Assembly: GCA_037903475.1 (NCBI GenBank)
Contig: JBAJFG010000549.1
Span: 2,232,001 to 2,296,000, forward strand
Origin: Ancylostoma caninum
Taxonomy: Eukaryota; Nematoda; Chromadorea; Rhabditida; Ancylostomatidae
Length of the DNA: 64,000 nucleotides
Direction: 5' to 3'
The notes under the pieces were generated by a model. It saw only the letters and a list, made by a program, of their open reading frames with translations, was not told the origin of the DNA and ran no database searches. Below, in pieces: positions 21,600 to 33,527 of this stretch. Numbering within the stretch: position 1 is the stretch's first letter; each line of letters begins with the position of its first letter. A program made the position numbers and the translations under genes.

Positions 21600-23097
21600 A
21601 TTGGTTGCTTCAGAATTTTCCAAAGTATACTTTGCTCTTATTCCACAAAAAACGCTTTTTCCTTAATCACAACCATCTCTAAAGGAGAAAGTAGGAAGAA
21701 GTTCAAAAGTGTAATTAGCGTCAAATTCCATGCAAAACCCGTTTTCGTGCAGCTATCAATGTATTAGATTGTCGCGTAAGTTTCCCACCACTCACTTTCG
21801 TGCATTGCCAATTCTTCCGCGGTTATTCCAGAACCTTTTATTCAGAACGTCAGTCAGTCTTCTACCTATGCGTTATTTGTACTACCTTTCCGTTGCGATT
21901 ATGACCGAAAAAATCGTCATAGACTACATGCATGGTCTAAAACATATGTCATGCGATAGATCTCTCCTCTATCTCCTAGTGTACGGTAAAAGTTGGTTCC
22001 GCAAGTTGAAAGACGGCGGCGTGGACTCGACAGAGAACACAATCCTGCCGGTAAGGTGAAGTAAATCACGAGTGCCTTCTGGAGCTGAATGGAGAGAATT
22101 CACAATGTGATACCTGCAATCTGGTAGAGGAATCTCAAGGCTATCACGCTGCAGTAGCTTTAGTTGCAGTAGTTCGTCTATATCTCTCCAAATAGAGAAG
22201 GAAATATGGCGCATGTCTTCATGGTCTGAGCCGCCACCAGCTTTAAGCGCGTTGGTTGCACGCTCTAACTTTTTAGCCTTTGACAGACTTTTGCGCTCGG
22301 TTCCCCAACTTCGTTACCAGTGGCGAGAAGTGGGCTCCTTGTGTAAATTACATGAGGAAAGCTCGGACGCCGGTAAGCATAGATTCCACTACCAGAACGA
22401 GAACCATCTCAAAAGAAGGCAATGCTCAAGGTTAGGTTGAATTTCGAAAGAACCACCCATTGAAAGCTGTTGGCGACAGACCCTTATGTTTACGCAGGAA
22501 TTCTTCCCAACAGTGGTAGCACATATAAACGTAACTGTCAGTTGTATTGAAGAAGAAACATTAATTTGAAAAGAAAGGCTGAAAATGGCAGGAAACTTTC
22601 GAGACAGCCTGATATATAGTAGGTGAATGATAGCAAAGCAGTAGTCGTGTATTAAATGACCTTTTGAGCAACAACGTAGTCATTTGCTGGTAAGCAGTCT
22701 CGAGAAGATTCCTAGAAACGTCGCGATATTTGCCTTCGAAGTTGAATATTCAACATCGCCTGAAGAAAATGGTGGTGTATTAATACATGCTAACATATTG
22801 GAAATACAATAGTGCTCACGGGATCGTGAAAACCGACGGTCGCTCCGCAGAGTCACCGTCGCACACCGTCGCTTTGCCATAACTTTCGTAGGACTGCACC
22901 AATCCAAACGATTTGGTCACCATTAGATTCATCTCAAAGAGATCTTTCAGATAACCTACTTACTGTTGACGAAAACTTTAGGTTTACAGGTTTTGTCCAA
23001 GTAATCGATATATCCATTGATGTCGTGTAATGGATAGGATTAGTTGTAGCTCAAACATGCGGCGATGAAGTGGATTTCAAACTGAGATCCGATTATA
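21600..23097. other. Spacer between K5 and mariner 1
   Basis: A 109-codon + ORF (21730-22059) is open but matches no domain I know and lacks a promoter box or signal peptide. Nothing else is supported. Confidence 0.4.
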
Positions 23098-24354
23098 TTA
23101 GGGTGGTCAGAAAGTCTTGAGCCGATTTTTTAAAAAGTTTCAGAACTCTCGATTCTTGACCGGTACCACGACCTACCATGTGGTATCATCCTCTATCAGT
23201 ATCACTCTCGAAACCGATAGGTATATACACCCAGGTTGCCTCTCTTAACTTTAATTACGATGTCAATTCCACAAGTGCACATTCGAGCGATTATCTTCTA
23301 TGAATGGCGCCGCGGCACTGGAGCGACGGAAACCGTCCGCAACATCAACAACGCATTAGGAGAAGACACTACTTCCATCAGCACTGTCAAACGCTGTTTC
23401 GCTGGCTTCGAAGGAGGAGATACGGACTTCGAAGAAAAGCCTCGGTCGAGACGCCCCCTCAAGGTGGAAGACTCTGCCATTCTCGGCGCCGTCAAAGAGG
23501 ACCCGGAAGTTAGCACCCGCAGTCTTGCGACGAGACTCAGATGTAGCCATCAAACAGTTCTCAATCGCCTTCAGGTCCTTGGCTACAGAAAAGTGTTGAC
23601 TCGATGGATCCCTCATGTCTTGCCCGATAGTACGCGCTTCACCCGGATATCCATTTGTCAGTCTCTCCTTCTCCGCCCTCAACGAAAGGAGTTTCTGAGG
23701 GATCTGATTAGCGGAGACGAGAGTTGGGTCCTCTACGATTCCAATACGCGTCGCGCCTTGTGGCTCCGTCAAGGAGAAGACCCTCCAACGCAAGCCAAAT
23801 CGGACCTTCACCCCAAGAAGTGTCTCCTTTGCTGCTTTTGGGATTCGCGAGGAATGCTGTATCACGAGCTGCTCCCGCAAGGACACACCGTCACCGGTAG
23901 CGTTTAAGCCAATCAGCTCCAGAAATTAGCGGACGCTGTTCGAGAAAGACGGCCGAGACGAGCTTTTGTCCACCTGCTCCACGATAACGCTAAGCCCCAT
24001 GTAGCTAAAGAGACACGTGAAAAGTTGGAGGAGCTGGGCTGGGACACGGTTCCCCATCCACCCTATTCCCCTGATATTGCCTCCTCTGATTATCATTTGT
24101 TTCGCCCCCTCAAAGCATTCCTGGCTACGAAAAAATTCACCAAACTTGAAGATGTTGGAAGGGCGGTCAGCGACTTCTTTGACTCCCAGTCTCCCCAGTT
24201 CCGGGAAAAGGGGATCGCTGATCTGCCCATTAGGTGGGACATTGTAGTGACTAATGATGGTGATTATATTGTTGAGTAAAATTCATTGTGTGCTGAATAA
24301 TAAAATAAAGAAAAAAAAGGTGTCAAATGACTCAAGACTTTCTGACCACCCTAA
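23098..24354 (+). mobile_element. Mariner-family DNA transposon 1
   Basis: A 1257-bp element with terminal inverted repeats TTAGGGTGGTCAGAAAGTC on both ends, inserted at TA (duplicated at 23096-23097 and 24355-24356). Size, TIR start and target site fit mariner. It encodes one transposase, interrupted by a single stop. Confidence 0.93.
23236..24279 (+). pseudogene. Mariner transposase with a single nonsense codon
   Basis: The frame runs from the ATG at 23236 (or 23263) to the TAA at 24277, broken only by TAA at 23905-23907. The N-terminus has a helix-turn-helix region. The linker has RWIPHVL, like the family WVPHEL motif. The catalytic triad is complete: Asp in GDESW, Asp in HDNA, and Asp in SSDYHLF, with 34 residues between the last two (DD34D). 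Its stop follows GHTVTGSV, before the second catalytic Asp, so the protein is inactive unless read through. No frameshift was seen. Confidence 0.9.
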
Positions 24355-24356
24355 TA

Positions 24357-26278
24357 TATTGTGAATTGAAGCAGAAACCCCCAAAGTCAAGCATCTGGGA
24401 GCTGATCTTGGCAAATTCCACACTAATTCAAGAAAACCCAATTTTTGACGAAGTTGCTAGTAGCGCACACTATTGCAACAGACCGAGCAAACTTGAGCAA
24501 GAAAGAATAACAGGTTCAAGACAACTCTTTGTGAGCTTCGTGATCTGCAAGTGCCGTTGCTGCAGGCCTCCTAGTCTCGGTGTTACCCTTGCCCAAAATA
24601 CAAACTTTCGTTGGGCCTCGTGAAAACCTCGATGTTGAGGAAGCTACTGTTCGCTAGTGAGATTAGCTACGGATCTCCTAGGAAAATCTTATAAAAAACG
24701 CTAAGTGTATTCTAGAATTTGCAGATGAAGCACTTCTAGCTGTCATTGTCATCTAGGACTGCACTAACTTGGCCAAAATTGGCCGCAATCTTATAACCGT
24801 CTCGGAATGTAATAAGCTTCCTCTCTCTGTGGGTTTATTAATTTATTCTTCTCTCAGTCTCCCTAGTCTACCACTATTAGTTCAGTTGGGCATCCGGATT
24901 CTTTAATAGTTTATCCAAAAATGACGACTTCCTTTGGTTTTGTGGGAGAGGATTTCCTAGTCTTAGGTTGGGGTTCCGCAACTCTTACAGTACATCATCA
25001 AGCAAGCGATTTATTATTCAAGTTACAAAGCACAGAAGCAAGAGAAAAGAGTACTCAGTCGGGCGTTATATAGTAGAGAGCAAATATTTCCAAAGCATAG
25101 GGGCCTTTTACAGATGGCCTATATGGGGCAAGAGGGAGTCTCCTCCTGCCCCAGCGAGTGGGCAAAAATTCAACGTTACAAAAACAACTACAAAATAATA
25201 ACCGGATACAAGGATTAAGAGTAATAAAAGGGGGAAAAGCGAGTATGTATTGGGAAAAGGAGGAATGGAATGAGAGCTGAAGCTCCTCCCACTTCTCTTT
25301 TATACCACCTTCTCCACATGGTGCCAGGATCGCGCGTGCCTCGAGCGAGTTTTACTCATGGCGCTTTGTGCATCTGTTTGCGCGGTTTGTAGTGTGGTTG
25401 GAGTGATCTGTTAATGGCCCTTTATGCACTTGCCTGTCCGCTTTCGGTATAGTTGGAAGGATTAGTAACAATGTAAATATTGCTATGGTTGGAAAGATTA
25501 GTAATTAAATGTGTACGGATGGGATAATGTAATTTATGCTTAGTCAGCACAGGTGATTTTTTTTGCTTTTCTTACAGGAACATTGAGCTGTAAAGCTGTC
25601 GCGAGACTGTACGCAGAGCAGAACAGACTCTAACGGTGTCGCATTTCACACAGATAACATCGATTTATACATATAGGATTCGATTAGTGGTGTTCCACGC
25701 AGCGGCGACATTATCGTGGCTTCGTCGAAGTCGACAGGTATTCGACTCGATCAGGTGTCATTCATGACGATGCAAGGACGTAAAATGCTATACTAGGATT
25801 TGTAACACCGTCGGGTGAACTCAATATCCGATGCAAGCCTGATAATACCGTGGTTAACATGAGAAGTGGTTAATATGAGTTATTTTGAGCACCTACAGGG
25901 GACGGGAAACCGATGATCACTCAGAGGACTGAAGTTTGCATTCATCGTTTGATCTACGCATCTACGAGATTAACGTCATGTAAACATTTGGAAATAAGCC
26001 TAACTTGGCATCCAGAATGATGATATTGATAATAGTTGAAGTCATGCACATATCATGCACGCTCCGTGCAGATCCCTTTCAAACATCGGTTCAAGTCGCA
26101 CAAAGTTTACAGGAGCTTTGCATCATATTTGCATGGAAACATGTTGTGAATCTCGGGTCAACCACTATTATTTTCCCAGGCTTCTTGCAGCCGTTTCGTC
26201 CCCAAATTGTGGATATATTCCTCGAAATGACAGGAATTATAGTGGTATAAACCGTGCAGAAAGACATTTCCATCATCG
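24357..26278. other. Spacer between mariner 1 and K6
   Basis: Short ORFs only. No inhibitor exon, transposon end or RNA gene was recognised. Confidence 0.4.
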
Positions 26279-26286
26279 TATATAAG
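26279..26286 (+). promoter_or_regulatory. TATA-like box of Kunitz gene K6
   Basis: TATATAAG lies 40 nt before the ATG at 26319. An upstream in-frame ATG at 26295 lies only 9 nt after the box, too close to be in the transcript if this TATA is used, so it favours the 26319 start. Confidence 0.6.
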
Positions 26287-26318
26287 CCTTTGCCATGACG
26301 TTTCTAACCCTGAAAATA

Positions 26319-29311
26319 ATGAGGGCGTCCGTAACAGTTCTTGTTTGCCTAGTCACCGGTAGGTGCCCTTATTTTTTGTTTGCAACAGTATGTAGCAACC
26401 TTACTCAAGTAATTTAGGGGGCGTTATTGGAGACCGCTGCTCGAAGCCGCTGATCCGTGGGCCCTGCCTCTCGATAAGACCTCGGTAGGTGGACATAATC
26501 GCCAGATTTTCACAAATTTCGTTGGAACGCTTTGTTTTTAGGCTAAATGTGATTTTTCAGCTACGGATTCGACCCAAAACAAGGTAAATGTGTACGATTC
26601 TTCTATGGCGGCTGTGGAGGAAATAACAACAATTTCGAGACGAAGGAGGATTGCCAGGATGTATGCGAGAGCGATGATCCATCACTAATGCCACCGTTTG
26701 ATCCCGGATTTTTCAACGAAGATAATGGAGGTAGGCATAGAGAGAATAGCACATATCTCTGATCATTTTATCCGCCGCTTTGGCCTAAATTTTCAGAAAA
26801 CTCCGTGTAAATAGCACTTTGAAAATTTCGCAAAATGCCAGTGGTTTGCAGTTAAATTACTGTTAAATTTCTCGTAAATCTTCCAGTTGCCAAGCCATTC
26901 TGGCAAACTCCGTTTAGCGGCAGTGTCTCGACTCAAAATCAATTCCAGGATTCTAGCATCACAACACTACTTAAGTACTTAATCATTCGGGCGTTCGGAT
27001 CGCCGGCCCACACCATTTGTCACGGCATGACACCTGCGGGACAAACGCAAAAGTGGGCGGAGTTGGCGCTTCTATCCCAGTGTTAGTTGCGCCTTATCCT
27101 GCATTTAACCTGCCGATCCTGATCCTGCTTTGGGGATGGAAGGATTAAGGCAGGCCATGTTTTGGACCGGTGACCGGTGGTTACAAAAATAGTACAAAAA
27201 TGAGTTTGCCAGGCGCGTGTGTACGACCTGCGCCAGCGCTCGACGAGCCGGACATCTGCGGCGAGGAGGATTTTCCCGTCCGCGCCGCGACCGCACGCGA
27301 CCGCATCCTAAGCATTCCGTCCACGGAGACTAACCACCCGCATGCGCAGCGTCAGGCCATTTTGCCTCTTTGAACTTGGGAAGAAACAGCCAAGTGTGGT
27401 TAAAAAGATGCAAAAACACATTCTAGCACCGTATTAGTCACCTTAGCTCAAACATGACCTGTTCTTCCTGGGAGTGGATGTGGAACAGCGGCTTTCTATA
27501 CGCGGTTTTACCGGAGCCTGACGTGCGCGGGTGGTAAGCGTCCGATAATCCACGCATTCTGGCCAAACGGTACACTAGGCCACAGTTTCAACCGGGCCTC
27601 AGTTGGCCAGACAGGTCCCGTAGGGCTCGACAGCGGAGACTGGACTAAGCTTCCACAGCCGTCTGCCGGCTTAAATGCACTTCGGTTTTCACGTGTCATT
27701 GGAGGAAAAAAGAGGGTGAAGGAATACCTGCATATACCTACCCTCGTGTGCGCTCAAAGCAGGTTTTCCTGCTCCACCCGCGACTACCTGCCGAAAGCCC
27801 GAATATCGGCCAAAAGTGAGCGGGTTCACCGGCGCTCCAAACGCCCGAATGTCCGAGTATTCCCTCATAAAAATGCGGAAAAGCCCTTTTCAGAACCCCT
27901 CTTTAGGAGCAGTACGCCGTGCCACCTCAGTTTCGCCTTAACGGGTTGATCTATTATTTGTGCAGTGTTCATGCCGATTCTCTTCGTTTCCCTTAGTTTC
28001 GATGAGTAACCTGTGGATCTTTCCCCTTGCTTGGTGACTCCTTATCGGCGGTATCCTCTCAAATTGTAGGGAAGAGTGTGGGGTGTGGGTCATGATGAGG
28101 CAAAATGGGGCGGCGCCTTCCCGCCCTTTGGCGCCGACTCGTCCCCACTTACATTCAAATTTGCATGGGCAAGTATGGTGAAATCGCGCGCGAATCAGTG
28201 CGAGTAGGTCCTGAAAGGCGGAGCGGAGCGAGGGTTTCATTGAACCAATCGCAGACACACTGCCCACCCACTTTTGCCTCATCATGACCCACACCCAAGA
28301 GTGTGAGGTACGATAGGAAATTATGTGGAGTTTGGTTTTAATTCAAGCGGAAACTTGAGATTTTGGAGAGCATTTAGCCACGGAGAAACAGGCATACGCT
28401 TACAAAATTTTCTCATTCTGCTGAAAATTCTAGAAAAGGACTCGTTTAGGAAATGAATGGAAATGATGGAAAACGAAAATTAAGCTCTCAATTGATGGGC
28501 TATTGACTACTTCCTTGTGGTCGAACACGAGATCGTTATGGTCTTTATTGGAGTGACGTTTCGACGATTTTTCTCATCTTCAGAGTTTAATCAACGATCC
28601 ACAAGATGGGGGCGTTGGGTGTGAAAACCATGGTAACCAAAACCTAAGCAGAAAATCTCCTATTTCATGCACGATTTGAACGCGTTCGCAGACGCAAGCT
28701 CTCTATTTTTATTGCTCTAATACAAATCCATAATTATTACAGGATCCTTCTCTGGTCCAACCTCTAATGTTTGCTCTCTGCCGATCGAAAGAGGAAATTG
28801 TCGAGGCCGCATGAAGCGGTAAGTCTTCCTTTGCGGTGGAATTTACGCGTTTATTAAATGGAAACACTGGGTCAAGTCGTCCAGAAGTTGAATGTTTCCA
28901 ATTAAGTTCTGAGCGAAATTTTTCTCAGTGTTACAAACGGTACTTACTACTTTAGGCAGTGTCGTACGTGAATGCATAGGTTTCCCTAATCTTAGCGACA
29001 AGCTATCAATTATAGCTGAGTTTTAGAACTCCTTAGGACTACAGATAGTAAGTAAATCATCTTGACTTAAATATTTAGGTTCCTCTGGTACTCCTCTGAT
29101 CTGCACTCAAACTTGTATCGTATAATAGAGACGTTTTCAAGACTAACGATGCACAACACTGAAAAACACAACACTCTTCATATGTTTCAGATACGCATTC
29201 GACTCAGAACGTCGCAGATGCGTTCCATTTACCTGGGGAGGATGCGGAGGAAATGCGAACAGATTTGAGACGCTGCTTTCGTGCACTGTTGCATGTATGC
29301 TTCATCAGTAG
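26319..29311 (+). CDS. K6: secreted two-domain Kunitz serine protease inhibitor
   Basis: Exons 26319-26358, 26418-26484, 26561-26730, 28743-28818 and 29191-29311 (474 nt, 157 aa), phases 1, 2, 1, 2. The signal peptide is [13 protein letters not shown]. Domain 1 spans C21-C71 with P1 Leu31. The acidic linker is rich in Asp and Glu (ESDDPSL, FNEDNG). Domain 2 spans C103-C153 with P1 Arg113 and has WGGC where the others have YGGC. The order of specificities (hydrophobic first, basic second) is the reverse of K1 and K4. Intron 3 is about 2 kb and holds a GC-rich repeat block and a MITE. Confidence 0.86.
27000..27380. repeat. GC- and CpG-rich segment in K6 intron 3
   Basis: Much more GC- and CpG-rich than its surroundings, with runs such as GCGACCGCACGCGACCGC. 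It has an unrecognised 67-codon + ORF at 27170-27373. The composition suggests a transposon or foreign segment; I cannot name it. Confidence 0.4.
27536..27677. repeat. Dispersed repeat, copy B
   Basis: A diverged copy of the sequence at 14183-14345, sharing GGGCCTCAG and CGGAGAC in the same order. It lies in intron 3 of K6. Confidence 0.45.
28076..28300. mobile_element. Palindromic MITE in K6 intron 3
   Basis: The terminal arms GGGTGTGGGTCATGATGAGG and its exact inverse lie about 170 bp apart. A related, diverged copy in the opposite orientation is at 34588-34793 in K7 intron 2. Confidence 0.65.
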
Positions 29312-29341
29312 AGTAATCAACACTCAAAATTCATTGCCGGA

Positions 29342-29347
29342 AATAAA
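29342..29347 (+). terminator. Poly(A) signal of K6
   Basis: AATAAA lies 31 nt after the K6 stop codon. Confidence 0.6.
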
Positions 29348-29641
29348 GACGACCAACCATTTCATGTTGCTGTTATTGTACTTTTTTGATGTATCACAAC
29401 AATTCCAACAAGGGTAGCGCACTAGGGTTTCTCCGAAGATTGAAATGAAACTCTCATGTTCAGAAACAATGTCTAACATAGTGTTAGTGCATGAGTATCA
29501 TTTTTATTTAATCGCTCCAAAAAGGGCGCCGAATATCTCATACTGCGGCTATACTCTGTTCCAAACTCTACAAGTCGAGTAAGCGTGCGGATAACCGGAT
29601 TTTCTCTCATTCCTCTTTAATTGCTGCGCACTTTCTCATGT

Positions 29642-29646
<5 letters not shown>

Positions 29647-29686
<40 letters not shown>
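29647..29686. repeat. CT microsatellite
   Basis: Twenty uninterrupted CT units, 336 nt after the K6 stop. Confidence 0.95.
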
Positions 29687-29688
<2 letters not shown>

Positions 29689-30063
29689 TGTCTTCTCAAC
29701 CATCGTCCGCGGCGAAATGCACTATAGGTATAGAGTGCATCCCGATGTTGGGCAGTGAGAAAGTGGTTGATTGGCCGATTCTTTGTGTTTTGCAGTTTAT
29801 TACCCTAGCTTTCAACCTAATCTGAAGCAGCTCGAAAGCTTAGAATGGACCAGCTACTCGTAAATCTGCTTGAATTATAGAGTAACAATACTCTCTGAAG
29901 TAATATATAACCTACTGCCAAGTAAAGTTCTCACTCAATGTCTCTGTAACGCCACTAATTTTTCCGAGCGATTGAGCGTATCATTATTTATTATTGAGCG
30001 TAAAATTTATTGGAAACAACGATGCTCATTAATGTGTCCTATAAGTGAACATCTATGCTCCGG

Positions 30064-30300
30064 ATCATGATGCAGATTTTTCGCTTCTACTATTTCATTT
30101 TTTTTACTTTTTCACTAATAGTTCATGCTATGAAGGAAGTGATCCTTTCGACTAGTAAACTACTCATACACAACAAATACACAAAAGCAAGGATGAGATC
30201 CAATGAGCATCCCACCAACAAAGAAGGTATAAGACATCTGCAAGTTCGCCTTCTCTTGGAGAGCAGACGCAATCTTGAAGACAGTAAAGCAATAAGGTAG
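30064..30300 (+). CDS. Possible small secreted peptide, unrecognised
   Basis: The open frame begins upstream (first ATG at 30055). From nearby Met codons it has a strongly hydrophobic N-terminus (FRFYYFIFFTFSLIVHA) like a signal peptide, followed by a basic, cysteine-free tail. There is no promoter box like those of the inhibitor genes and no known domain. It may be a chance ORF. Confidence 0.18.
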   Translation: MMMQIFRFYYFIFFTFSLIVHAMKEVILSTSKLLIHNKYTKARMRSNEHPTNKEGIRHLQVRLLLESRRNLEDSKAIR

Positions 30301-32040
30301 TTGAAGCTCCCCATAAGAACACATTCTATTCCTGTGATATTAGCCTATTTTCCTGAAAACATGCAGGTAATCCTTAAATCTCTTTGAATAAATCTTGAAA
30401 TTTTTTCTTAGACTTCAGTAGGTAGGGAAGAGATGGTTATCGGTCCAAAATCAGAAAAAAAAAACACGCATGGCGCTTTATCGGTTAACTGAGTGATGAC
30501 CTTGATTCTTCTTCTTTTGAGTTTTGAAACACCCCATTCGCGCTGAGATAAGGTTGTTGGACACTTACCGCCCTCGCTCGTTATGTCCCGGCATGAAGAA
30601 AATTCCTGTTTCTGGTCTTTTTTTTTCAGCGAGGACGGCTCTTTCTACTGGCAATGCAGATCTTCTTGGCATGTTTGCAGAAAATGAGCAACGCCGCAAG
30701 GACCTCTGTCTTCAGAATATCGTTGCAGTCTATGGTATATAAGACTGTTGCCTGTGACGAGGTCTGGCTGAGCAACACCTAAAATTTTTTAGACTCGCGC
30801 CAATAGCGAATATCATCAAGGCAAGTTAGAAAAGCAAAGAATAAAAGAATATTGAGAACGGGAAGTGGAAACTACTCAGAAGAAAAACAACAGGAATAGA
30901 AAAATTGATGGAGAAAGTCCTAGATAATGGTGGATTGAAGTCGTCCTTAAGGACTTGGCCTACTCAACAGCCGAACACCTTCATCAAGCCCAACCTTAGC
31001 AATCTCACTAGAATTCATAGGATTCATATGACTTCCATGTGAATTGACATCGCGGGACCGGTTAGCTATTTATGCTAGTAACAGTCCTGGAATTACGATT
31101 TTCCTGTTTGCCAAGTCTCACAAAATGTCTAGCAGATAAGCTAAATTAATTTAATTTAATGTTAGTTCATGTCAGACTCATATGTGGAAATTATGTAGAA
31201 ATCCGTGCAAGTATGGAACTGAGACGCATATATAATACATTTCTTACCTGTTCATTCGTTTGGGAGCATGCGTAGAGAAATATGTGTAGCACAGCCGCTG
31301 CACAAATACAGTCGGGTCCGGCAGCCACTACAAATGAGCGCCGGCCGCCGCCACCCTCCGGCGCCCCGGTATTAATGAGCTATAAATCACTCGAGCTTGG
31401 GAGAAAGCGAAGAAAAATACAATTTTAGTCCATAGTAGACAGAGTGCAGTGGACATGTTAAGGCTATAAAGCAGGGGACCATTTTCACAACTTTCACGTT
31501 TTTTCATTTTTGTGATTTTCATGGGGAAAGATTTCTGAATACACAATAAGCGAAGCCAACTCTTCCATTTTCTGCTATAGTACACTGCTTCGCGAATACA
31601 AAAATGGCCGTTATTCTTCTATAGATGGACACAGTACTTCAGTTATCCCATCTGAATAATAAAGCTCATCCAATTCGGGATCCTCAGAAATAATTGAAAT
31701 CCGTATAAATTGTTCCATATCCATTGCGAAGTAGTTCTACCGCTGTCATTTATCTTTCGTGGAGCAGTCTTTACGGCGGAGTTACTCTCTCCCGGTTCCC
31801 CTCAACTTTGAAAAAGTGGTTTTTCACTATTACTTACACTATTACTATTACTTACACTTACACTTATCGTAGTTTATCTTCGAAAGAGTTTTCCACTATT
31901 ACTTACACTTACACTTATCGTAGTTTATCTTCGAAATTTATGCAAAACGTTGCCGGATGCCTTCCTGGACTACCCGAAGGAGATCACGGGGGACGTTCTA
32001 AGCAGTGAACCCCAAACACTGCGATACTTAACTCTGGATC

Positions 32041-32110
32041 TCCAACGGAGTGGAACCAGCGATAGGGACAGATTGCAATCTGCCACTCAAACCACTGAGC
32101 CATCCGGGCT
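32041..32110 (-). repeat. tRNA-like module 1 (SINE-type)
   Basis: On the minus strand there is an A-box-like TGGCTCAGTGGTTTGAG (32086-32102) followed by a B-box-like GGTTCCACTCC (32047-32057). The order and spacing fit an internal RNA polymerase III promoter of a tRNA-derived SINE. Copy 1 of the element keeps only the B-box half. Confidence 0.5.
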
Positions 32111-32179
32111 ACTTTTTATATTGGTGTTAGTTAGATAACTGCAGCAGCCGTAGGCAGCATACTATATGTATTCGCAAAA

Positions 32180-32256
32180 TGGTGGCACAGGACAGGATTC
32201 GATCCCCTGACTGTCACGACGTCGATCATTCGCTCAACCCACTGAGCTATGCGCGC
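32180..32256 (-). repeat. tRNA-like module 2 (tRNA pseudogene or SINE head)
   Basis: The 77-nt minus-strand sequence starts GCGCGCATAGCTCAGTGG and ends GTGCCACCA. It has an A box (TAGCTCAGTGG), a B box (GGATCGAATCC, one change from consensus) and an encoded CCA-like end. The acceptor stem pairs only in part, so a working tRNA is unlikely. Confidence 0.5.
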
Positions 32257-32556
32257 ACGCGATGCAACGTACAAATGGTGTCCACTATTACTTGCACTTA
32301 CACTTATCGTAGTTTATCTTAGAAATTTAGGTGAAAAGGGAGTTGGATGGGGCCACTCCTGTGAAGCCTAAGCCTAAGCCTTAAACCCATTTTTAAGCAT
32401 AGGGTTAGGCTTATCTACCCTGTATACTATGGACTAAAATTGTATTATTCTTTGCTTTCTCCCAAGCTCGAGTGATTTATAGCTTGTTAATAACGGGGCG
32501 CCGGAGGGTGGCGGGCGAGCGGCGCCCATTTGCAGTGGCTGTCGGACCGGACTGTA

Positions 32557-33489
32557 CCTCAGTACACGGCTTTGTACCAGGGATGAGCGGAGGTATTGCA
32601 CAACACCGGAAGTTGGAAGTCGAAAGTTGGTGGGAAGTGGAAATCAGGCAAAATTTAGAAAGATTTGAACAGTACCCATGAGTTCAATTACTTCAAGCAC
32701 TGCCACTCCTCCAGAAACCCAGAAGACAGAAGCTCGCATGACGCCAGAAATCAGGAACTTCCTAATCTCCAAAACCGGAATCCCGCTCATCGCTGCTTTG
32801 TAGATTGATCTAGAACCATGGGTCATGTGCGTCGCATAAAAGTAGCAGAGTAGATAAAGCAGATATAGTGAAAAGTGAGAGAATTCATAAACAGTTCCCC
32901 AGAAAATTATTTTGATCGGGTAGATGTTCGGGATTACCTACTGTGCGTTGTGTTTTATAGAGGCAGCGCGGCTTCTTGGCAGCAAATGCTGTTTCTCTCA
33001 GCTGCCCCCCCCCCCTCTCACGTCCACCTGAAGGAGATAGGTGGATGTGGCAGATGGATGTGAGTAGAGGAGTCGGCAGGAAAAGCCGACTAAAACAAAG
33101 AAGGCCCGTTTGCGGCTGCGCTGCCTCTAGAAGTTCCATTGCTCCAATCTGCCCAACGGTTCGGAGGGACCATTTGTGACTTTATCGAAAACCTGTTCGA
33201 GCTTTGCCGAATACTGCCTAGGAGTGCATGTGCGTGCTTGCTTTGATGTACAACAACACCTCTTAAGCACACGAAAGAAGTGGCAGTGTTAGCACTATTC
33301 GCAGCAAAATCAGCACCTGGCGTTTCGCACAACGCGTTTCCCCAAATTCCACATGCAGATGACGACCATTACACTCGATCGCTACAATAAAGCATAATTC
33401 GGGCCTGCCGACTAACGTAAAAGAAACATCATCCAGCCTTTCATGGCGCGATAAAGGTGAGACATTTCCTTTTACGTATGAATCACATC
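32557..33489. other. Spacer and upstream region of K7
   Basis: Short overlapping ORFs on both strands and a 12-nt C run near 33004. No recognised gene. Confidence 0.4.
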
Positions 33490-33497
33490 TATTTAAG
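33490..33497 (+). promoter_or_regulatory. TATA-like box of Kunitz gene K7
   Basis: TATTTAAG lies 38 nt before the ATG at 33528 and is identical to the K3 box. Confidence 0.55.
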
Positions 33498-33527
33498 TAA
33501 TTTTGACAGCAGCAAACTTCAGTAGAA

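Larger units (their letters stand above)
29348..31306. other. Spacer between K6 and the second palindromic element
   Basis: It contains a (CT)20 microsatellite and one weak secreted-peptide ORF (30064-30300). No inhibitor exon was found. Confidence 0.4.
31309..32554. mobile_element. TA-flanked palindromic DNA element, copy 2
   Basis: Starts CAGTCGGGTCCGGCAGCC and ends with its inverted near-complement. TA flanks both sides (31307-31308 and 32555-32556). It shares long blocks with 8608-9559 in the opposite orientation. It also contains about 230 bp that copy 1 lacks, with tRNA-like modules, and repeated ACTATTACTTACACTTACAC motifs. The TTAGGC-type hexamers (as GCCTAA) are at about 32368-32384. 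It lies about 935 bp upstream of the K7 promoter. Confidence 0.75.

Noticed and set aside
23356..23886. 176-codon minus-strand ORF
   Set aside because: It is the antisense shadow of the mariner 1 transposase and has no domain of its own.
26295..26318. Upstream in-frame ATG for K6
   Set aside because: It lies 9 nt from the TATA-like box and would break the 40-nt first-exon rule shared by all paralogs.
32180..32256. Functional tRNA gene
   Set aside because: A and B boxes are present, but the acceptor stem pairs poorly and it lies inside a transposable element, so it was called a tRNA-like repeat.
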